DNA from: Pseudorhodoferax sp. Leaf267
Lineage (GTDB): Bacteria > Pseudomonadota > Gammaproteobacteria > Burkholderiales > Burkholderiaceae_C
Direction: 5' to 3'
Assembly: GCF_001422405.1 (NCBI RefSeq)
Contig: NZ_LMMV01000012.1
Span: 598,830-662,829, forward strand
Length of the DNA: 64,000 nucleotides
This document shows, one piece after another, positions 9,720 through 18,043 of this stretch. Every line of letters begins with the position of its first letter. Within the stretch, counting starts at the first letter, position 1. The translations under genes and the position numbers were made by a program. Below the pieces are notes generated by a model. The model saw only the letters and a program-made list of their open reading frames with translations, did no database searches and had not been told where the DNA came from.

Positions 9720-10634
9720 TCAATGAAAAAACTTCTCCAGAAGCTGTGCCACGGCCAGCGGCTGGTCGTGCTGCAGCATGTGGCCGGCATCCTCCACCCG
9801 CGCCACCGTGCACTGGGCGATGCTTTCCAGGCGCTCGTGGTATTCGTCCAGGCTGTAGCGGCCCTTCCACCAGCCGGCCAGGCTGTCGTCGGATGCTTCG
9901 ACGGCGAGCACCGGCGCCGTGATCGCGCCGTACAGCGCCAGCACCTCGTCCACGCGCATGGCCTGGGCGAACACGATCTTGTGCGCCGGGTCGCCCTGGA
10001 TGCGCCATTCGGTCGTGCCGTCGGCGCGCGTGGTGGCTTGCGCCCAGTGCCGGGCCAGCCAGTCGGCCTTGTCCTGCGCCAAGCGCCTGTTGGTCTTCAT
10101 GAGCCGGCGCGCGACGCCGTCGGCAGAGTCGTAGGGCGCCAGCCCCATCTCGCCGCGGTGGAACTGCTTGAGCTCGGCCATCCACTTGGCATAGCGGCCC
10201 GGCGCTTCGTCGGCCCGGCTGCGCGGCGAGCCGAAGCCTTCCAGGTTGACCAGGCGCCGGATGCGCGCCGGTTGGACGCCGGCATACATCATGGCCACGT
10301 TGCCGCCCATGCTGTGGCCGACCAGGTCGACGGGCTGGTCCTTCGCGTAGTGGTCGAGCAGGAAGTCCAGGTCGGCCAGGTAGTCGGCAAACCAGTAGTT
10401 GTCCACCGGGTCGGCCGTCGTCTGGCCGTAGCCGCGCCAGTCGGGTGCGATCACGTAACGGTCGCGGGCCAGCGCGTCCACCACGAACTGCCAGGAAGCC
10501 GACACGTCCATCCAGCCATGGACCATGACCAGCGGCACCTGGCCCGGACTGGGCTCGCCCCAGACGCGCACGTGGTAGCGCAGGTTGCGGATGGGCACGT
10601 ATTCGCTGCGTGAGGCGCGGATGGGCTGGTACAT
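9720..10634 (-). CDS. Alpha/beta-fold hydrolase
   Basis: 304 residues. The oxyanion motif VMVHGWMD (37-43), nucleophile elbow GHSMG (106-110, Ser108), an acid near EASDDS and the catalytic His in EDAGHMLQHDQP make this a complete serine hydrolase of the epoxide-hydrolase/lipase-like type. No substrate can be inferred. The ATG at 10634 lacks a ribosome-binding site, but the -10-like hexamer TACCAT lies seven bases upstream, suggesting a leaderless mRNA. Divergent from the aldo/keto reductase gene, with 100 bases between starts. Confidence 0.85.
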   Translation of the reverse strand: MYQPIRASRSEYVPIRNLRYHVRVWGEPSPGQVPLVMVHGWMDVSASWQFVVDALARDRYVIAPDWRGYGQTTADPVDNYWFADYLADLDFLLDHYAKDQPVDLVGHSMGGNVAMMYAGVQPARIRRLVNLEGFGSPRSRADEAPGRYAKWMAELKQFHRGEMGLAPYDSADGVARRLMKTNRRLAQDKADWLARHWAQATTRADGTTEWRIQGDPAHKIVFAQAMRVDEVLALYGAITAPVLAVEASDDSLAGWWKGRYSLDEYHERLESIAQCTVARVEDAGHMLQHDQPLAVAQLLEKFFH

Positions 10635-10734
10635 GCGGGCGATGGTAGCGAGCGGGCAGGGCGCAGGCCGTCCAGCCGGCGACATGAAAACTGCGAAACT
10701 CGTCCGCCTTCCATCTCCCATCCCGACGAACCAC

Positions 10735-11799
10735 ATGCGTACTGTTCCCCTGGGCCGCAGCGGCCTGCACGTGACGCCCCTTTGCCTGGGCACCATGACC
10801 TTCGGCGAGCAGGTCGATGCCGCCAGCGCCCACGCCATCCTGGACCGCTCGCTGGAGCTCGGCATCAACTTCATCGACACGGCCGAGATGTACGCCGTGC
10901 CGGCGCGCGCCGAGACGTATGGCGCGACCGAGACCATCCTGGGCGACTGGTTCGCGGCCAGGCCCGGCGTGCGCCAGCGCGTGCTGCTGGCGACCAAGGC
11001 CGCCGGCCCGCCGCGCGGCATGCCGTGGATCCGCCACGGTCGCGACGAGTTCAAGGCCAGCGACATCGTCGAGTCCTGCGAGATGAGCTTGAAGCGCCTG
11101 CGCACCGACGTGATCGACCTCTACCAGCTGCACTGGCCGGCACGCAACCTGCCGGCCTTCGGCGCCCGCTATTTCGACCCGACGCAGGACAAGCCCGCGC
11201 CCGCCATCGAGGAGCAACTGCGCGCGCTGGACAGCCTGGTGCGGGCGGGCAAGGTGCGCGCCATCGGCCTGTCCAACGAAACGCCGTACGGCGTGCACGA
11301 GTTCGTGCGCCTGGCCGAGGCCCATGGCCTGGCGCGCGTGGCGACGGTGCAGAACGCCTACTGCCTGATCAACCGCAGCGTCGAAGAAGCCCTGGACGAG
11401 ACGCTGCACCGGCTGGACGTGGCGTTGCTGGCCTATTCGCCGCTGGGCTTCGGCCTGCTGACCGGCAAATACGACGCGGGCGGCACGAGCGGTCCGCAGG
11501 CGCCGGAGCAGGCCCGCATCGCGCGCTATGCCTCCGTGCGCTCGGGTCGCTGGGGCCGCGAAGCGGCTCTGGCCGCGGCGCGGCGCTACAACGCGCTGGC
11601 GCGGCAGCACGGCCTGACGCCGGTGCAGCTGGCGCTCGCCTTTTGCCGCAGCAAATGGCAGGTGGCCAGCACCATCGTGGGCGTGACCAGCGTTGCGCAG
11701 CTGGAGGAAGACGTGGCTGCGTTCTCGACCGAGCTGCCGGCCGGTGTGCTGGCCGAGCTGGACGCGATGCACCAGGCGCTGGGCAACCCGGCGCAGTAG
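10735..11799 (+). CDS. Aldo/keto reductase, Tas-like
   Basis: 354 residues, an NADPH-linked oxidoreductase of the AKR superfamily with similarity to E. coli Tas. The catalytic tetrad is visible: Asp and Tyr in FIDTAEMY, Lys in LLATKAAG, His in YQLHWPARN. The C-terminal NADP-binding segment (IVGVTSVAQLEEDV) is intact. The start at 10735 gives the family N-terminus (MRTVPLGRSGLHVTPLCLGTM); upstream in-frame codons run into the divergent promoter. The YbaK gene follows eight bases downstream, suggesting cotranscription. Confidence 0.9.
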   Translation: MRTVPLGRSGLHVTPLCLGTMTFGEQVDAASAHAILDRSLELGINFIDTAEMYAVPARAETYGATETILGDWFAARPGVRQRVLLATKAAGPPRGMPWIRHGRDEFKASDIVESCEMSLKRLRTDVIDLYQLHWPARNLPAFGARYFDPTQDKPAPAIEEQLRALDSLVRAGKVRAIGLSNETPYGVHEFVRLAEAHGLARVATVQNAYCLINRSVEEALDETLHRLDVALLAYSPLGFGLLTGKYDAGGTSGPQAPEQARIARYASVRSGRWGREAALAAARRYNALARQHGLTPVQLALAFCRSKWQVASTIVGVTSVAQLEEDVAAFSTELPAGVLAELDAMHQALGNPAQ

Positions 11800-11807
11800 G
11801 GCGGCCC

Positions 11808-12293
11808 ATGGCCAAGCATGTCTCGGAGACGCCGGCCACGCAGCTGCTGCGCGCGCACAAAGTGGCGTTCACCGAGCATCCCTACGACTACCTGGAACAT
11901 GGCGGTGCCCAGCACAGCGCCGAGGTGCTGGGCCTGGACCCGTTCACGGTCGTCAAGACCCTGGTGATGCAGGACCAGGACGCCAGGCCGCTGATCGTGC
12001 TGATGCACGGCAACCGCAAGGTGTCGACCAAGAACCTGGCGCGCCAGATCGGCGCCAAGTCGGTCGAGGCTTGCACGCCCGAGGTGGCGAACCGGCACAG
12101 CGGCTACCTGGTCGGCGGCACCTCGCCGTTCGGCACGAAAAAGCGCATGCCGGTCTACATCGAGGAAACCGTGCTGGCCCTGCCGCGCATCGCCATCAAC
12201 GGCGGGCGGCGTGGCTACCTGGTCGGCATCGCGCCCGATGTGTGCGTGAAGCTGCTGGGCGCCACACCCGTGCAGTGCGGCCTGCCGCTCTAG
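11808..12293 (+). CDS. ybaK: Cys-tRNA(Pro)/Cys-tRNA(Cys) deacylase, YbaK/EbsC family
   Basis: 161 residues. Hydrolyses Cys mischarged onto tRNA-Pro, a trans-acting editing function. The family signatures are present: a V-x-K-T-L-V segment around the expected active-site Lys, then GNRKVSTKNLAR, GYLVGGTSPFGTKKRMPVY and a GGRRGYLVGI segment near the end. Start ATG at 11808 follows the AKR stop by eight bases. It sits within a housekeeping group with plsY 45 bases downstream. Confidence 0.9.
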   Translation: MAKHVSETPATQLLRAHKVAFTEHPYDYLEHGGAQHSAEVLGLDPFTVVKTLVMQDQDARPLIVLMHGNRKVSTKNLARQIGAKSVEACTPEVANRHSGYLVGGTSPFGTKKRMPVYIEETVLALPRIAINGGRRGYLVGIAPDVCVKLLGATPVQCGLPL

Positions 12294-12338
12294 CCTCGCA
12301 GGCGCGCTGGCACAATGCGCCCGCCCACGGGAGACACC

Positions 12339-12971
12339 TTGCAGAACCTGAACCCCCTCATCGCCACCGTGCTCGCCTACCTGCTGGGCTCGCTGTCGTT
12401 TGCCGTGATCGTGAGCCGCGTGATGGGCCTGTCCGACCCGCGCACCTACGGCAGCAAGAACCCGGGTGCAACCAACGTGCTGCGCTCGGGCAGCAAGCCG
12501 GCCGCGCTGGTGACGCTGCTGCTGGACGGGCTCAAGGGCTGGCTTCCCGTGGCGCTGGTCGGCTGGTACGGCAGGCCCATTGGCATGGAGGAGGGCACGG
12601 TGGCCCTGGTCGGCCTGGCCGCGTTCCTGGGCCATCTGTACCCGGTCTTCTTCCGCTTCCAGGGCGGCAAGGGCGTGGCCACCGCGCTGGGCGTCCTGTT
12701 TGGCGTGGACTGGGTGCTGGGCCTGGCCTGCGCCGCCACCTGGCTGATCATCGCCTTCTTCTTCCGCTACTCGTCGCTGGCCTCGTTGGTCGCTGCCGTG
12801 TTCGCGCCGGTTTACTACGTGTTCGGCAACGGCCTGGCCTGGTACATGGACAAGCGCATCGCGCTGATGCTGGTGGTGATGGCCATGCTGCTGTTCATGC
12901 GGCACCGCGAGAACGTCACGCGGCTGCTGCAGGGCCGCGAGTCCAGGCTCGGGCAGGGCAAGAAGAAGTAG
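12339..12971 (+). CDS. plsY: Glycerol-3-phosphate acyltransferase PlsY
   Basis: Integral membrane enzyme transferring the acyl group from acyl-phosphate to glycerol-3-phosphate, the first step of phospholipid synthesis. Multiple hydrophobic helices and the family motifs GSxSFAxxxSR, [37 protein letters not shown] are clear. I place the start at the TTG at 12339 because GGGAGA lies five bases upstream and the resulting 210 residues match the family; the ATG at 12315 would add eight residues inside a CACAAT promoter-like element. Its stop abuts the stop of the converging HD-type gene. Confidence 0.9.
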   Translation: MQNLNPLIATVLAYLLGSLSFAVIVSRVMGLSDPRTYGSKNPGATNVLRSGSKPAALVTLLLDGLKGWLPVALVGWYGRPIGMEEGTVALVGLAAFLGHLYPVFFRFQGGKGVATALGVLFGVDWVLGLACAATWLIIAFFFRYSSLASLVAAVFAPVYYVFGNGLAWYMDKRIALMLVVMAMLLFMRHRENVTRLLQGRESRLGQGKKK

Positions 12972-13958
12972 TCAAGACCCGCGGTGCATGCGCTCGGCGT
13001 GCAGGCCCAGGCGCACCAGGGCCTGGTGGTTGAAGCGCCCGTGGTTGCGCACCAGGTCATGGGTCAGCGCGGACTGGATGGTCGGGCTGCCGCTGGCCGT
13101 GCGGTGCAGGCGCGGTGCCGACAGCTTGCCGCCCACGCGGTTGGTCACCATGGCCACCAGCGGGTGGTTGGGCTTGGCGCCGCGGCGCAGCACCACGGCC
13201 ATCTCTCCCGTCTCCATGCGCACGAAGGTTCCGGGCGGGCACAGGCCCACGGCGCGCACGAGAGCGAAGCCGACCGGGTCGCGCAGCCCTTCGGAGCGGG
13301 TCATCATCGCGCGCACCGTGTCGGTCACGCTGCGCCCGGCGCGGGTGCGGCGCGGGCTGATCATCGCGGCGTAGCGGTCCACCACCTGCAGGATGTGGGC
13401 CAGGCGCAGGGCGGTGGGCAAAGCATCCAGCGCCGCCGATGCCGGCGCCGCCTCGTGGTGCCTGGCGACCACGTCCAGCCAGAGCCGGTCGGCCACGCCG
13501 ACCTCGGCCAGCAGCCGCTCGCCGTCTGCGGCATGCATCAGCACGCTGTGCCGTTGCACTGCGTCGAGCTTGTCGGGTTGGTCGGCCAACTGGTTCTGCA
13601 GTTCGGTCATGGCCGTGTTCATGGTCATGGCCGCGCCCACCAGGCTGTCGCGCTCCGGCTCGGGCAGGGCCAACTCCTGCGCCAGCACATGGCACAGCAC
13701 GGCGCAGATCAGCGCATGGGCGCTGCTGTAGCCCAGCGAGCGGTCGGCGGCGAGCTGGAACAGCACGTACAGGCCGATGTCGGTGTCCTGGCGCAGCAGG
13801 TCCTGCATCCAGCGGTCGTACTGGCGCACCTTGGCCATGAAGTCAGGGATGCGGTGGGGTCGCCGCAGCACGGTGTCCAACCCGGCTTCGAGGTCGGACC
13901 ACAGGCCCAGCAGGTCCTCGTAGTCCGCGTCCTGCGGTGGGGGGAGGGCGGTCTGCAT
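12972..13958 (-). CDS. HD-GYP-like protein with degenerate metal site
   Basis: 328 residues, helical, aligning by pattern with HD-GYP cyclic-di-GMP phosphodiesterases: SSAHALICAVLCHVL, a KLDAVQRHSVLMHAADGERLL helix and ARHHEA are in the right order. However, the position of the His-Asp pair (normally LLHDIGK) reads MTMNTAM, and the GYP signature after HHE is missing (HHEAAPAS). Catalysis is therefore doubtful and a binding or scaffold role is more likely. It lies 14 bases after an aspartic protease gene, in a yajQ-protease-HD operon. YajQ proteins can bind cyclic di-GMP, which is suggestive but not proof of a link. Confidence 0.7.
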   Translation of the reverse strand: MQTALPPPQDADYEDLLGLWSDLEAGLDTVLRRPHRIPDFMAKVRQYDRWMQDLLRQDTDIGLYVLFQLAADRSLGYSSAHALICAVLCHVLAQELALPEPERDSLVGAAMTMNTAMTELQNQLADQPDKLDAVQRHSVLMHAADGERLLAEVGVADRLWLDVVARHHEAAPASAALDALPTALRLAHILQVVDRYAAMISPRRTRAGRSVTDTVRAMMTRSEGLRDPVGFALVRAVGLCPPGTFVRMETGEMAVVLRRGAKPNHPLVAMVTNRVGGKLSAPRLHRTASGSPTIQSALTHDLVRNHGRFNHQALVRLGLHAERMHRGS

Positions 13959-13972
13959 CGGCGGCCTGCCGT

Positions 13973-14623
13973 TCAAGGGCGCCGTTCCAGCACCATCTGC
14001 TCGTTGCTGCGCGTCATCTGGAAACGGCCCAGGAAGTTGTTGCCCAGCAGCACATAGGGCAGCGGCATCGGCACGACCACGGCTTCCAGGCCGCTCAGTT
14101 CGACGTCGCCCACGCGCACGGTGTCCAGCTGCACGCGCCAGCCCTGGGCCACGCCGTTCGCCGTGCTCATGTTCACCGGCTGGCCGTTCCTGTAGGCGAT
14201 GCCCATGCGTTCGGCCTCCGGTGCGCTGATGGCCAGCGTGGTCGCGCCGGTGTCCACCATGAACTGCATGAGCTTGCCGTTGATACGGCCCTGGCTGATG
14301 AAGTGGCCGCGGCTGTCGGAGGTCAGCACGATGCGCGTGGTGCCTGCCGTGCCGCGCGCGCCGACACTGGCCGGCGACTCGCCCATGCGCAGCGTGAGGC
14401 GCTTGCCGCCGATCTCCAGATCCGCCTGGTCGCCTCGAAGCGCCACGACCTTGATGCCCTGGTAGCTGTCGCCCACGGCCACGCTGCGCGGGGTGCCGCC
14501 ATCGACCATCAGCAGCGCGCGCTGGCCCATGACACCGGCCAGCCCCACGGTCTGCGCGGATGCCTGGCCCCACAGCGCCGCCGCCAGCAGGGCCGCGGTG
14601 GTAGGGGGCAGGCGCAGAGCCAT
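13973..14623 (-). CDS. Exported retropepsin-like aspartic protease (TIGR02281/clan AA type)
   Basis: 216 residues with a signal peptide (cleavage around ASAQ, residue 24) and a single pepsin-like active-site triad DTG at 124-126, preceded by hydrophobic FMV and followed by ATTLAIS, as in one-domain aspartic proteases that act as dimers. Periplasmic location is expected. Start ATG at 14623 shares one base with the yajQ stop (TGATG), so translation is coupled. Substrates are unknown. The family assignment is from motif and length. Confidence 0.85.
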   Translation of the reverse strand: MALRLPPTTAALLAAALWGQASAQTVGLAGVMGQRALLMVDGGTPRSVAVGDSYQGIKVVALRGDQADLEIGGKRLTLRMGESPASVGARGTAGTTRIVLTSDSRGHFISQGRINGKLMQFMVDTGATTLAISAPEAERMGIAYRNGQPVNMSTANGVAQGWRVQLDTVRVGDVELSGLEAVVVPMPLPYVLLGNNFLGRFQMTRSNEQMVLERRP

Positions 14624-15108
14624 CAGTCCCGGAAGTTGTTGAACGACAGCGGGACGTCGGCCACGTCCTTGCGAATCAGCGCCATCGCGCCCTGCAGGTC
14701 GTCGCGCTTGGCACCGGTCACGCGCACGGCGTCGCCCTGGATGGCGGCCTGCACCTTCATCTTGCTGTCCTTGATCAGGCGCTGGATCTTCTTGGCCAGC
14801 TCGGCTTCGATGCCGTTGCGCACCTTGATCACGCGCTTGACCTTGTCGCCGCCGATCTTCTGCAGGTCGCCGAATTCGAGGAAGCGCACGTCCACCTCTT
14901 GCTTGGTCAGCTTGTTGCGCAGCACGTCGGCGATCTGGTCGAGCTGGAAATCGGCGTCGCCGATGACTGTGATCTCCTTGTCCTTGAGCTCGATCGAGGC
15001 GGACGTGCCCTTGAAATCGAAGCGCGTGCCGATTTCCTTGGCGCTGTTGTCCACGGCGTTCTTGACCTTCACGAGGTCGGCTTCACAGACGGTATCGAAA
15101 GAGGGCAT
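14623..15108 (-). CDS. yajQ: YajQ/DUF520 nucleotide-binding protein
   Basis: 161 residues, the family's usual size. Opens [20 protein letters not shown] and contains [14 protein letters not shown] and [15 protein letters not shown], the repeated ferredoxin-like halves of the family. YajQ proteins bind nucleic acids or nucleotides, and some members bind cyclic di-GMP. Start at 15108 has AGGAA about seven bases upstream. First gene of an operon with the aspartic protease and the HD-like protein; divergent from murB. Confidence 0.93.
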   Translation of the reverse strand: MPSFDTVCEADLVKVKNAVDNSAKEIGTRFDFKGTSASIELKDKEITVIGDADFQLDQIADVLRNKLTKQEVDVRFLEFGDLQKIGGDKVKRVIKVRNGIEAELAKKIQRLIKDSKMKVQAAIQGDAVRVTGAKRDDLQGAMALIRKDVADVPLSFNNFRD

Positions 15109-15190
15109 GTATGAGTTCCTGGGGTTGTGCTGGCCCGCTGGGGGACCCCTCGGCGCGGACTGCAGGGGCGCCATGGCCAGCATGCGATGC

Positions 15191-15196
15191 GACAAT
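15191..15196 (+). promoter_or_regulatory. Putative -10 element giving leaderless murB mRNA
   Basis: GACAAT followed by exactly six bases and the murB ATG. With usual -10 to +1 spacing, transcription would begin at the A of the start codon. No ribosome-binding site precedes murB. The -35 region is not obvious. Confidence 0.5.
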
Positions 15197-15202
15197 TCCC
15201 GG

Positions 15203-16255
15203 ATGTTAGTCGAGAAGAATGTCCCCTTGCGGGCCTACAACGCCTTCGGCATCGTCGCGCGCGCGCAGACGCTGGTGCGCGTGGCCAGCGAGGCCGACGT
15301 AGCCGCGCTGCTGGCCGATCCGGTGCTGGCCGCCGCGCCCAAATTCGTGCTGGGCGGGGGCAGCAACATCGTGCTGACCGGCGACGTGCGGCCCGTGGTG
15401 CTCAAGGTCGAGGTCATGGGCCGGCGCCTGGTTCAGGAAACCGACCGGGCCTGGATCGTGGAAGCCGGCGCCGGCGAGAACTGGCACGACTTCGTGGCCT
15501 GGACGCTCGCCAATGGGCACCCCGGCCTGGAGAACCTGGCGCTGATCCCGGGCACGGTCGGCGCCTCGCCGGTGCAGAACATCGGCGCCTACGGCGTGGA
15601 GTTGCAGGACCGCTTCGAGTCGCTGGATGCAATCGATCTGGCGACCGGCAAGACCTTCACGCTGGACGCCGCCCAGTGCGCGTTCGGTTACCGCGACTCG
15701 GTCTTCAAGCATGCTGCAGCCGAGCTGTCGGATTTCGGCCTGGCCGGCCGCGCGTTGATCACGCGGGTTCGCATGCGCCTGCCCAAGCCCTGGAAGCCGG
15801 TGCTGGGCTACCTGGACCTGGAGCGCAAGCGCCATGAGACCGGCATCGCCGAGCCGACGGCGCAGCAGATCTACCACTGGGTCTGCGACATCCGGCGCCA
15901 CAAGCTGCCCGACCCGCGTGTGCTGGGCAACGCCGGCAGCTTCTTCAAGAACCCCACGGTCACGCCCGAGCAGTGCGCCGACATCATTGCGCGCGATCCA
16001 CGCGTGGTGCACTACCTGCTGCCCAACGGCACCGTGAAGCTGGCGGCCGGTTGGCTCATCGACGCCTGCGGCTGGAAGGGCAAGACGGTCGGCAACGCCG
16101 GCGTTTACGACAAGCAGGCGCTGGTGCTGGTCAACCGTGGCGGCGACACCGACCCGGTAACCGGCGGTGAGGTGATGACTCTGGCGCGTGCGATCCAGAC
16201 CAGCGTCTACGAGCGCTTCGGCATCCGGCTCGAACCAGAGCCAGTCGTCGTCTAG
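15203..16255 (+). CDS. murB: UDP-N-acetylenolpyruvoylglucosamine reductase
   Basis: 350 residues, FAD-dependent reductase forming UDP-N-acetylmuramate for peptidoglycan. The FAD-binding stretch [13 protein letters not shown], the region [22 protein letters not shown], the catalytic GSFFKNP (proton-donor Ser of type I enzymes) and the terminal Glu-containing region match the long (type I) MurB. Start ATG at 15203 is six bases after a -10-like hexamer. The TAG stop (16253-16255) lies inside the TCTAGC target duplication of the IS element that begins two bases later, so murB is intact despite the insertion. Confidence 0.95.
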   Translation: MLVEKNVPLRAYNAFGIVARAQTLVRVASEADVAALLADPVLAAAPKFVLGGGSNIVLTGDVRPVVLKVEVMGRRLVQETDRAWIVEAGAGENWHDFVAWTLANGHPGLENLALIPGTVGASPVQNIGAYGVELQDRFESLDAIDLATGKTFTLDAAQCAFGYRDSVFKHAAAELSDFGLAGRALITRVRMRLPKPWKPVLGYLDLERKRHETGIAEPTAQQIYHWVCDIRRHKLPDPRVLGNAGSFFKNPTVTPEQCADIIARDPRVVHYLLPNGTVKLAAGWLIDACGWKGKTVGNAGVYDKQALVLVNRGGDTDPVTGGEVMTLARAIQTSVYERFGIRLEPEPVVV

Positions 16256-16256
16256 C
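16251..16256. repeat. Target-site duplication, left copy (TCTAGC)
   Basis: Six-base direct repeat flanking the IS element; contains the murB stop codon. The right copy is at 17300-17305. Confidence 0.93.
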
Positions 16257-16283
16257 TGTGAAGTTCCAATAGGTTGTTGCGGG
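16257..16283 (+). repeat. IS481 left inverted repeat
   Basis: Begins TGTGAAGTTCCAATAGG; 21 of 27 positions match the reverse complement of the right end. Confidence 0.85.
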
Positions 16284-16353
16284 TGTTCACCCGGAGAGGT
16301 TCTGAGAGACTGGAAATCGCCAAACCCCCAGTCAACTCAAATTTCCAAACCGA

Positions 16354-17304
16354 ATGAACACCCATAAGAATGCCCGATTGACCTACCTGCGTCGCCTGGA
16401 GATGGTCCAAGACCTCATAGAACGTGGCTTGAGCGCATCAGAGGCGGGCGCCAAGCATGGCGTCAGCGCCGTGACTGCACGCAAGTTGCAGGCGCGCTAC
16501 CTGGCGGACGGGGCCGATGGTCTGCTGGACAAGTCCTCGCGGCCCGAGAAGTCACCGCGCACCATCGAGCCGCATGTCGCGCTTGCCATCGAGGAGCTGC
16601 GGCGCAAGCTGTACCTGCAAGCCCATATCGCCGCGTACATGGGCGTGTCCAAGGCAACGGTCAGCCGTGTTCTGCGTCGTGCAGGACTGTCGCGGCTGAG
16701 CGATCTGCGGCCCAACGAGCCCGTGCAACGCTACGAGCGCGAGAACCCCGGTGAGCTGCTGCACATCGACATCAAGAAGCTGGGGCGCTTCGAGCAGGTC
16801 GGCCACCGCATCACCGGCGATCGGACCCAGCGCGGGCGAAACGTCGGCTGGGACTACGTCTTCGTGGCCGTGGACGATCACAACCGGCTGGCCTTTACGC
16901 AGGTCTACCCCGACGAGACGAAGATCAGCGCCGAAGCGTTCCTGCGGGCCGCGGTGGGCTACTTCACCAGCTTGCGTGTGCCCATCCAACGCGTACTGAC
17001 GGACAACGGCATGTCGTTCCGATCGGCGCTGTTCGGCCAGGCGTGCCTGGAGCTGGGCATCACCCAAAAGTTCACACGGGCCTATCGTCCGCAGACCAAT
17101 GGGAAAGCCGAGAGGTTCATTCAGTCTGCCCTGCGCGAGTGGGCTTATGGGCACACGTACGAGACCTCACAGCAGCGCTGTGCGGCCTTGCCGCTTTGGA
17201 CTCATTTCTATAACTGGCACCGACCGCACCACGGGATTGATCTCGTGGCGCCCATTTCGCGTCTCTCGATGCCTCGAAAGAACCTCTTGACACTTCACAT
17301 CTAG
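16354..17304 (+). CDS. IS481-family transposase
   Basis: 316 residues. An N-terminal helix-turn-helix (SASEAGAKHGVSAVTARKLQ), a second HTH-like stretch (VSKATVSRVLRRAGL) and an integrase-type catalytic core with the DDE residues in LLHIDIKK, VLTDNGMS and NGKAERFIQSA. Residues PYRPQTNGKAERFIQ-type and HFYNWHRPHHGI are typical of the family. The element itself has no stop codon: the last codons run through the right terminal repeat and the TAG (17302-17304) is supplied by the duplicated target CTAG outside the element. Confidence 0.95.
   Translation: MNTHKNARLTYLRRLEMVQDLIERGLSASEAGAKHGVSAVTARKLQARYLADGADGLLDKSSRPEKSPRTIEPHVALAIEELRRKLYLQAHIAAYMGVSKATVSRVLRRAGLSRLSDLRPNEPVQRYERENPGELLHIDIKKLGRFEQVGHRITGDRTQRGRNVGWDYVFVAVDDHNRLAFTQVYPDETKISAEAFLRAAVGYFTSLRVPIQRVLTDNGMSFRSALFGQACLELGITQKFTRAYRPQTNGKAERFIQSALREWAYGHTYETSQQRCAALPLWTHFYNWHRPHHGIDLVAPISRLSMPRKNLLTLHI
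17273..17299 (-). repeat. IS481 right inverted repeat
   Basis: Read on the minus strand it begins TGTGAAGTGTCAAGAGG, matching the left end at 21 of 27 positions. Confidence 0.85.
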
Positions 17305-17305
17305 C
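17300..17305. repeat. Target-site duplication, right copy (TCTAGC)
   Basis: This copy supplies the stop codon of the transposase (plus strand, 17302-17304) and of ppnP (minus strand, 17303-17301). Confidence 0.93.
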
Positions 17306-17627
17306 CGAAGTGGCAGACGTAGTGGTAGGGGCCGGACTCGGCCGTCACGCGGATGTCGAACGTCGTGTTACCCGGCACGCTGAACTTTTCGCCTTCGCCT
17401 GACTTCACCCAGGCCTCGCTGCCTGCCAGCCGGTATTCGCAGCTGCCGCCCACGCCTTCCATGATCTCGGGCGCACCGGTGCTGAAGGTCAGCTCGGCCG
17501 GCAGGATCACGCCCACACTCTTCCTGGTGCCATCGGGAAAGGTGATGCCGTGGCTCACACATTTGCCGTCGAAGTAGACACTGGCCTTGGTGGTGACGGC
17601 CACGCCGTCGATGCTGTTGGTGGTCAT
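17301..17627 (-). CDS. ppnP: Pyrimidine/purine nucleoside phosphorylase PpnP
   Basis: 108 residues, formerly UPF0345/YaiE. Cupin-fold phosphorylase cleaving several nucleosides with phosphate. The sequence contains ASVYFDGKCVSHGITFPDG, GVILPAELTFSTGAPEIMEG and the C-terminal FDIRVTAESGPYHYVCHFG region that defines the family. The stop codon is the reverse of the CTAG left by the IS insertion, so the protein is full length. The start at 17627 is preceded 30 bases upstream by the ArsC-like gene, pointing to a two-gene operon. Confidence 0.93.
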   Translation of the reverse strand: MTTNSIDGVAVTTKASVYFDGKCVSHGITFPDGTRKSVGVILPAELTFSTGAPEIMEGVGGSCEYRLAGSEAWVKSGEGEKFSVPGNTTFDIRVTAESGPYHYVCHFG

Positions 17628-17657
17628 GGAAAGTTTGGAGTGAGAGAAGGGAAAGGG

Positions 17658-18005
17658 TCAGTCGCGCAGCCCGGCCCAGGTGTCGGGCGCGAAGCCGACC
17701 GTGAGCTGGCGGCCGTTCCAGTCGACGACGGGGCGCTTGATCACGCTGGGCTGAGCGCGCATCAGCGCGGCAGCGCTGGCGGCGTCGGTCACGCCGGCCT
17801 GGTCGTCGGGCGGCAGCTTGCGCCAGGTCGTGCCCTTGCGGTTCAGCAAGGCCTCCCAGCCGGCTTGCGCGATCCAGTCGTCCAACACAGGGGGCACGCC
17901 CGACTTCTTGAAGTCATGGAAGGCGTGGTCCACGCCGTGCTCGGCCAGCCAGTTGCGTGCCTTCTTGACCGTGTCGCAGTTCGCAATACCGTACATCGTG
18001 ATCAT
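17658..18005 (-). CDS. ArsC/Spx-family thioredoxin-fold protein (YffB-like)
   Basis: 115 residues with the family pattern MYGIANCDTVKKARNWL, the single N-terminal Cys in a CDTVKKA helix, and the C-terminal IKRPVVDWNGRQLTVGF. YffB-like members are thioredoxin-fold proteins of uncertain role, possibly glutathione-linked; arsenate reduction should not be assumed. Start at 18005 lies seven bases after a minus-strand CATAAT and has no ribosome-binding site, consistent with a leaderless message. Divergent from folC with only 38 bases between starts. Confidence 0.85.
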   Translation of the reverse strand: MITMYGIANCDTVKKARNWLAEHGVDHAFHDFKKSGVPPVLDDWIAQAGWEALLNRKGTTWRKLPPDDQAGVTDAASAAALMRAQPSVIKRPVVDWNGRQLTVGFAPDTWAGLRD

Positions 18006-18043
18006 GCGGGCGATTATGGCGAGGGCTTTGCGACAATCCGTCG
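18006..18043. promoter_or_regulatory. Compact divergent promoter pair, arsC-like / folC
   Basis: In 38 bases, CATAAT (minus strand, 18018-18013) sits seven bases before the ArsC-like ATG and GACAAT (plus, 18032-18037) sits six bases before the folC ATG. Neither gene has a Shine-Dalgarno sequence. Both mRNAs are predicted to be leaderless; -35 elements would lie inside the opposite gene's 5' end. Confidence 0.5.

Larger units (their letters stand above)
16257..17299 (+). mobile_element. Complete IS481-family insertion sequence, 1043 bp
   Basis: Bounded by imperfect terminal inverted repeats starting TGTGAAGT and flanked by a 6-bp duplication TCTAGC. It carries one transposase gene. The target NCTAGN and a 6-bp duplication are the known insertion preference of Bordetella IS481/IS1002. 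The element has coherent ends and an uninterrupted transposase, so it looks recent and probably active. It separates murB from ppnP without damaging either. Confidence 0.95.

Noticed and set aside
17299-17304. Transposase apparently reading past the end of its IS, suggesting a truncated element
   Set aside because: Both terminal repeats and the 6-bp duplication are complete; the stop is provided by the target CTAG, as expected for this family.
17658-18005. Arsenate reductase
   Set aside because: The protein belongs to the YffB/Spx-like branch of the ArsC fold and no ars genes are nearby; the arsenic role is not supported.
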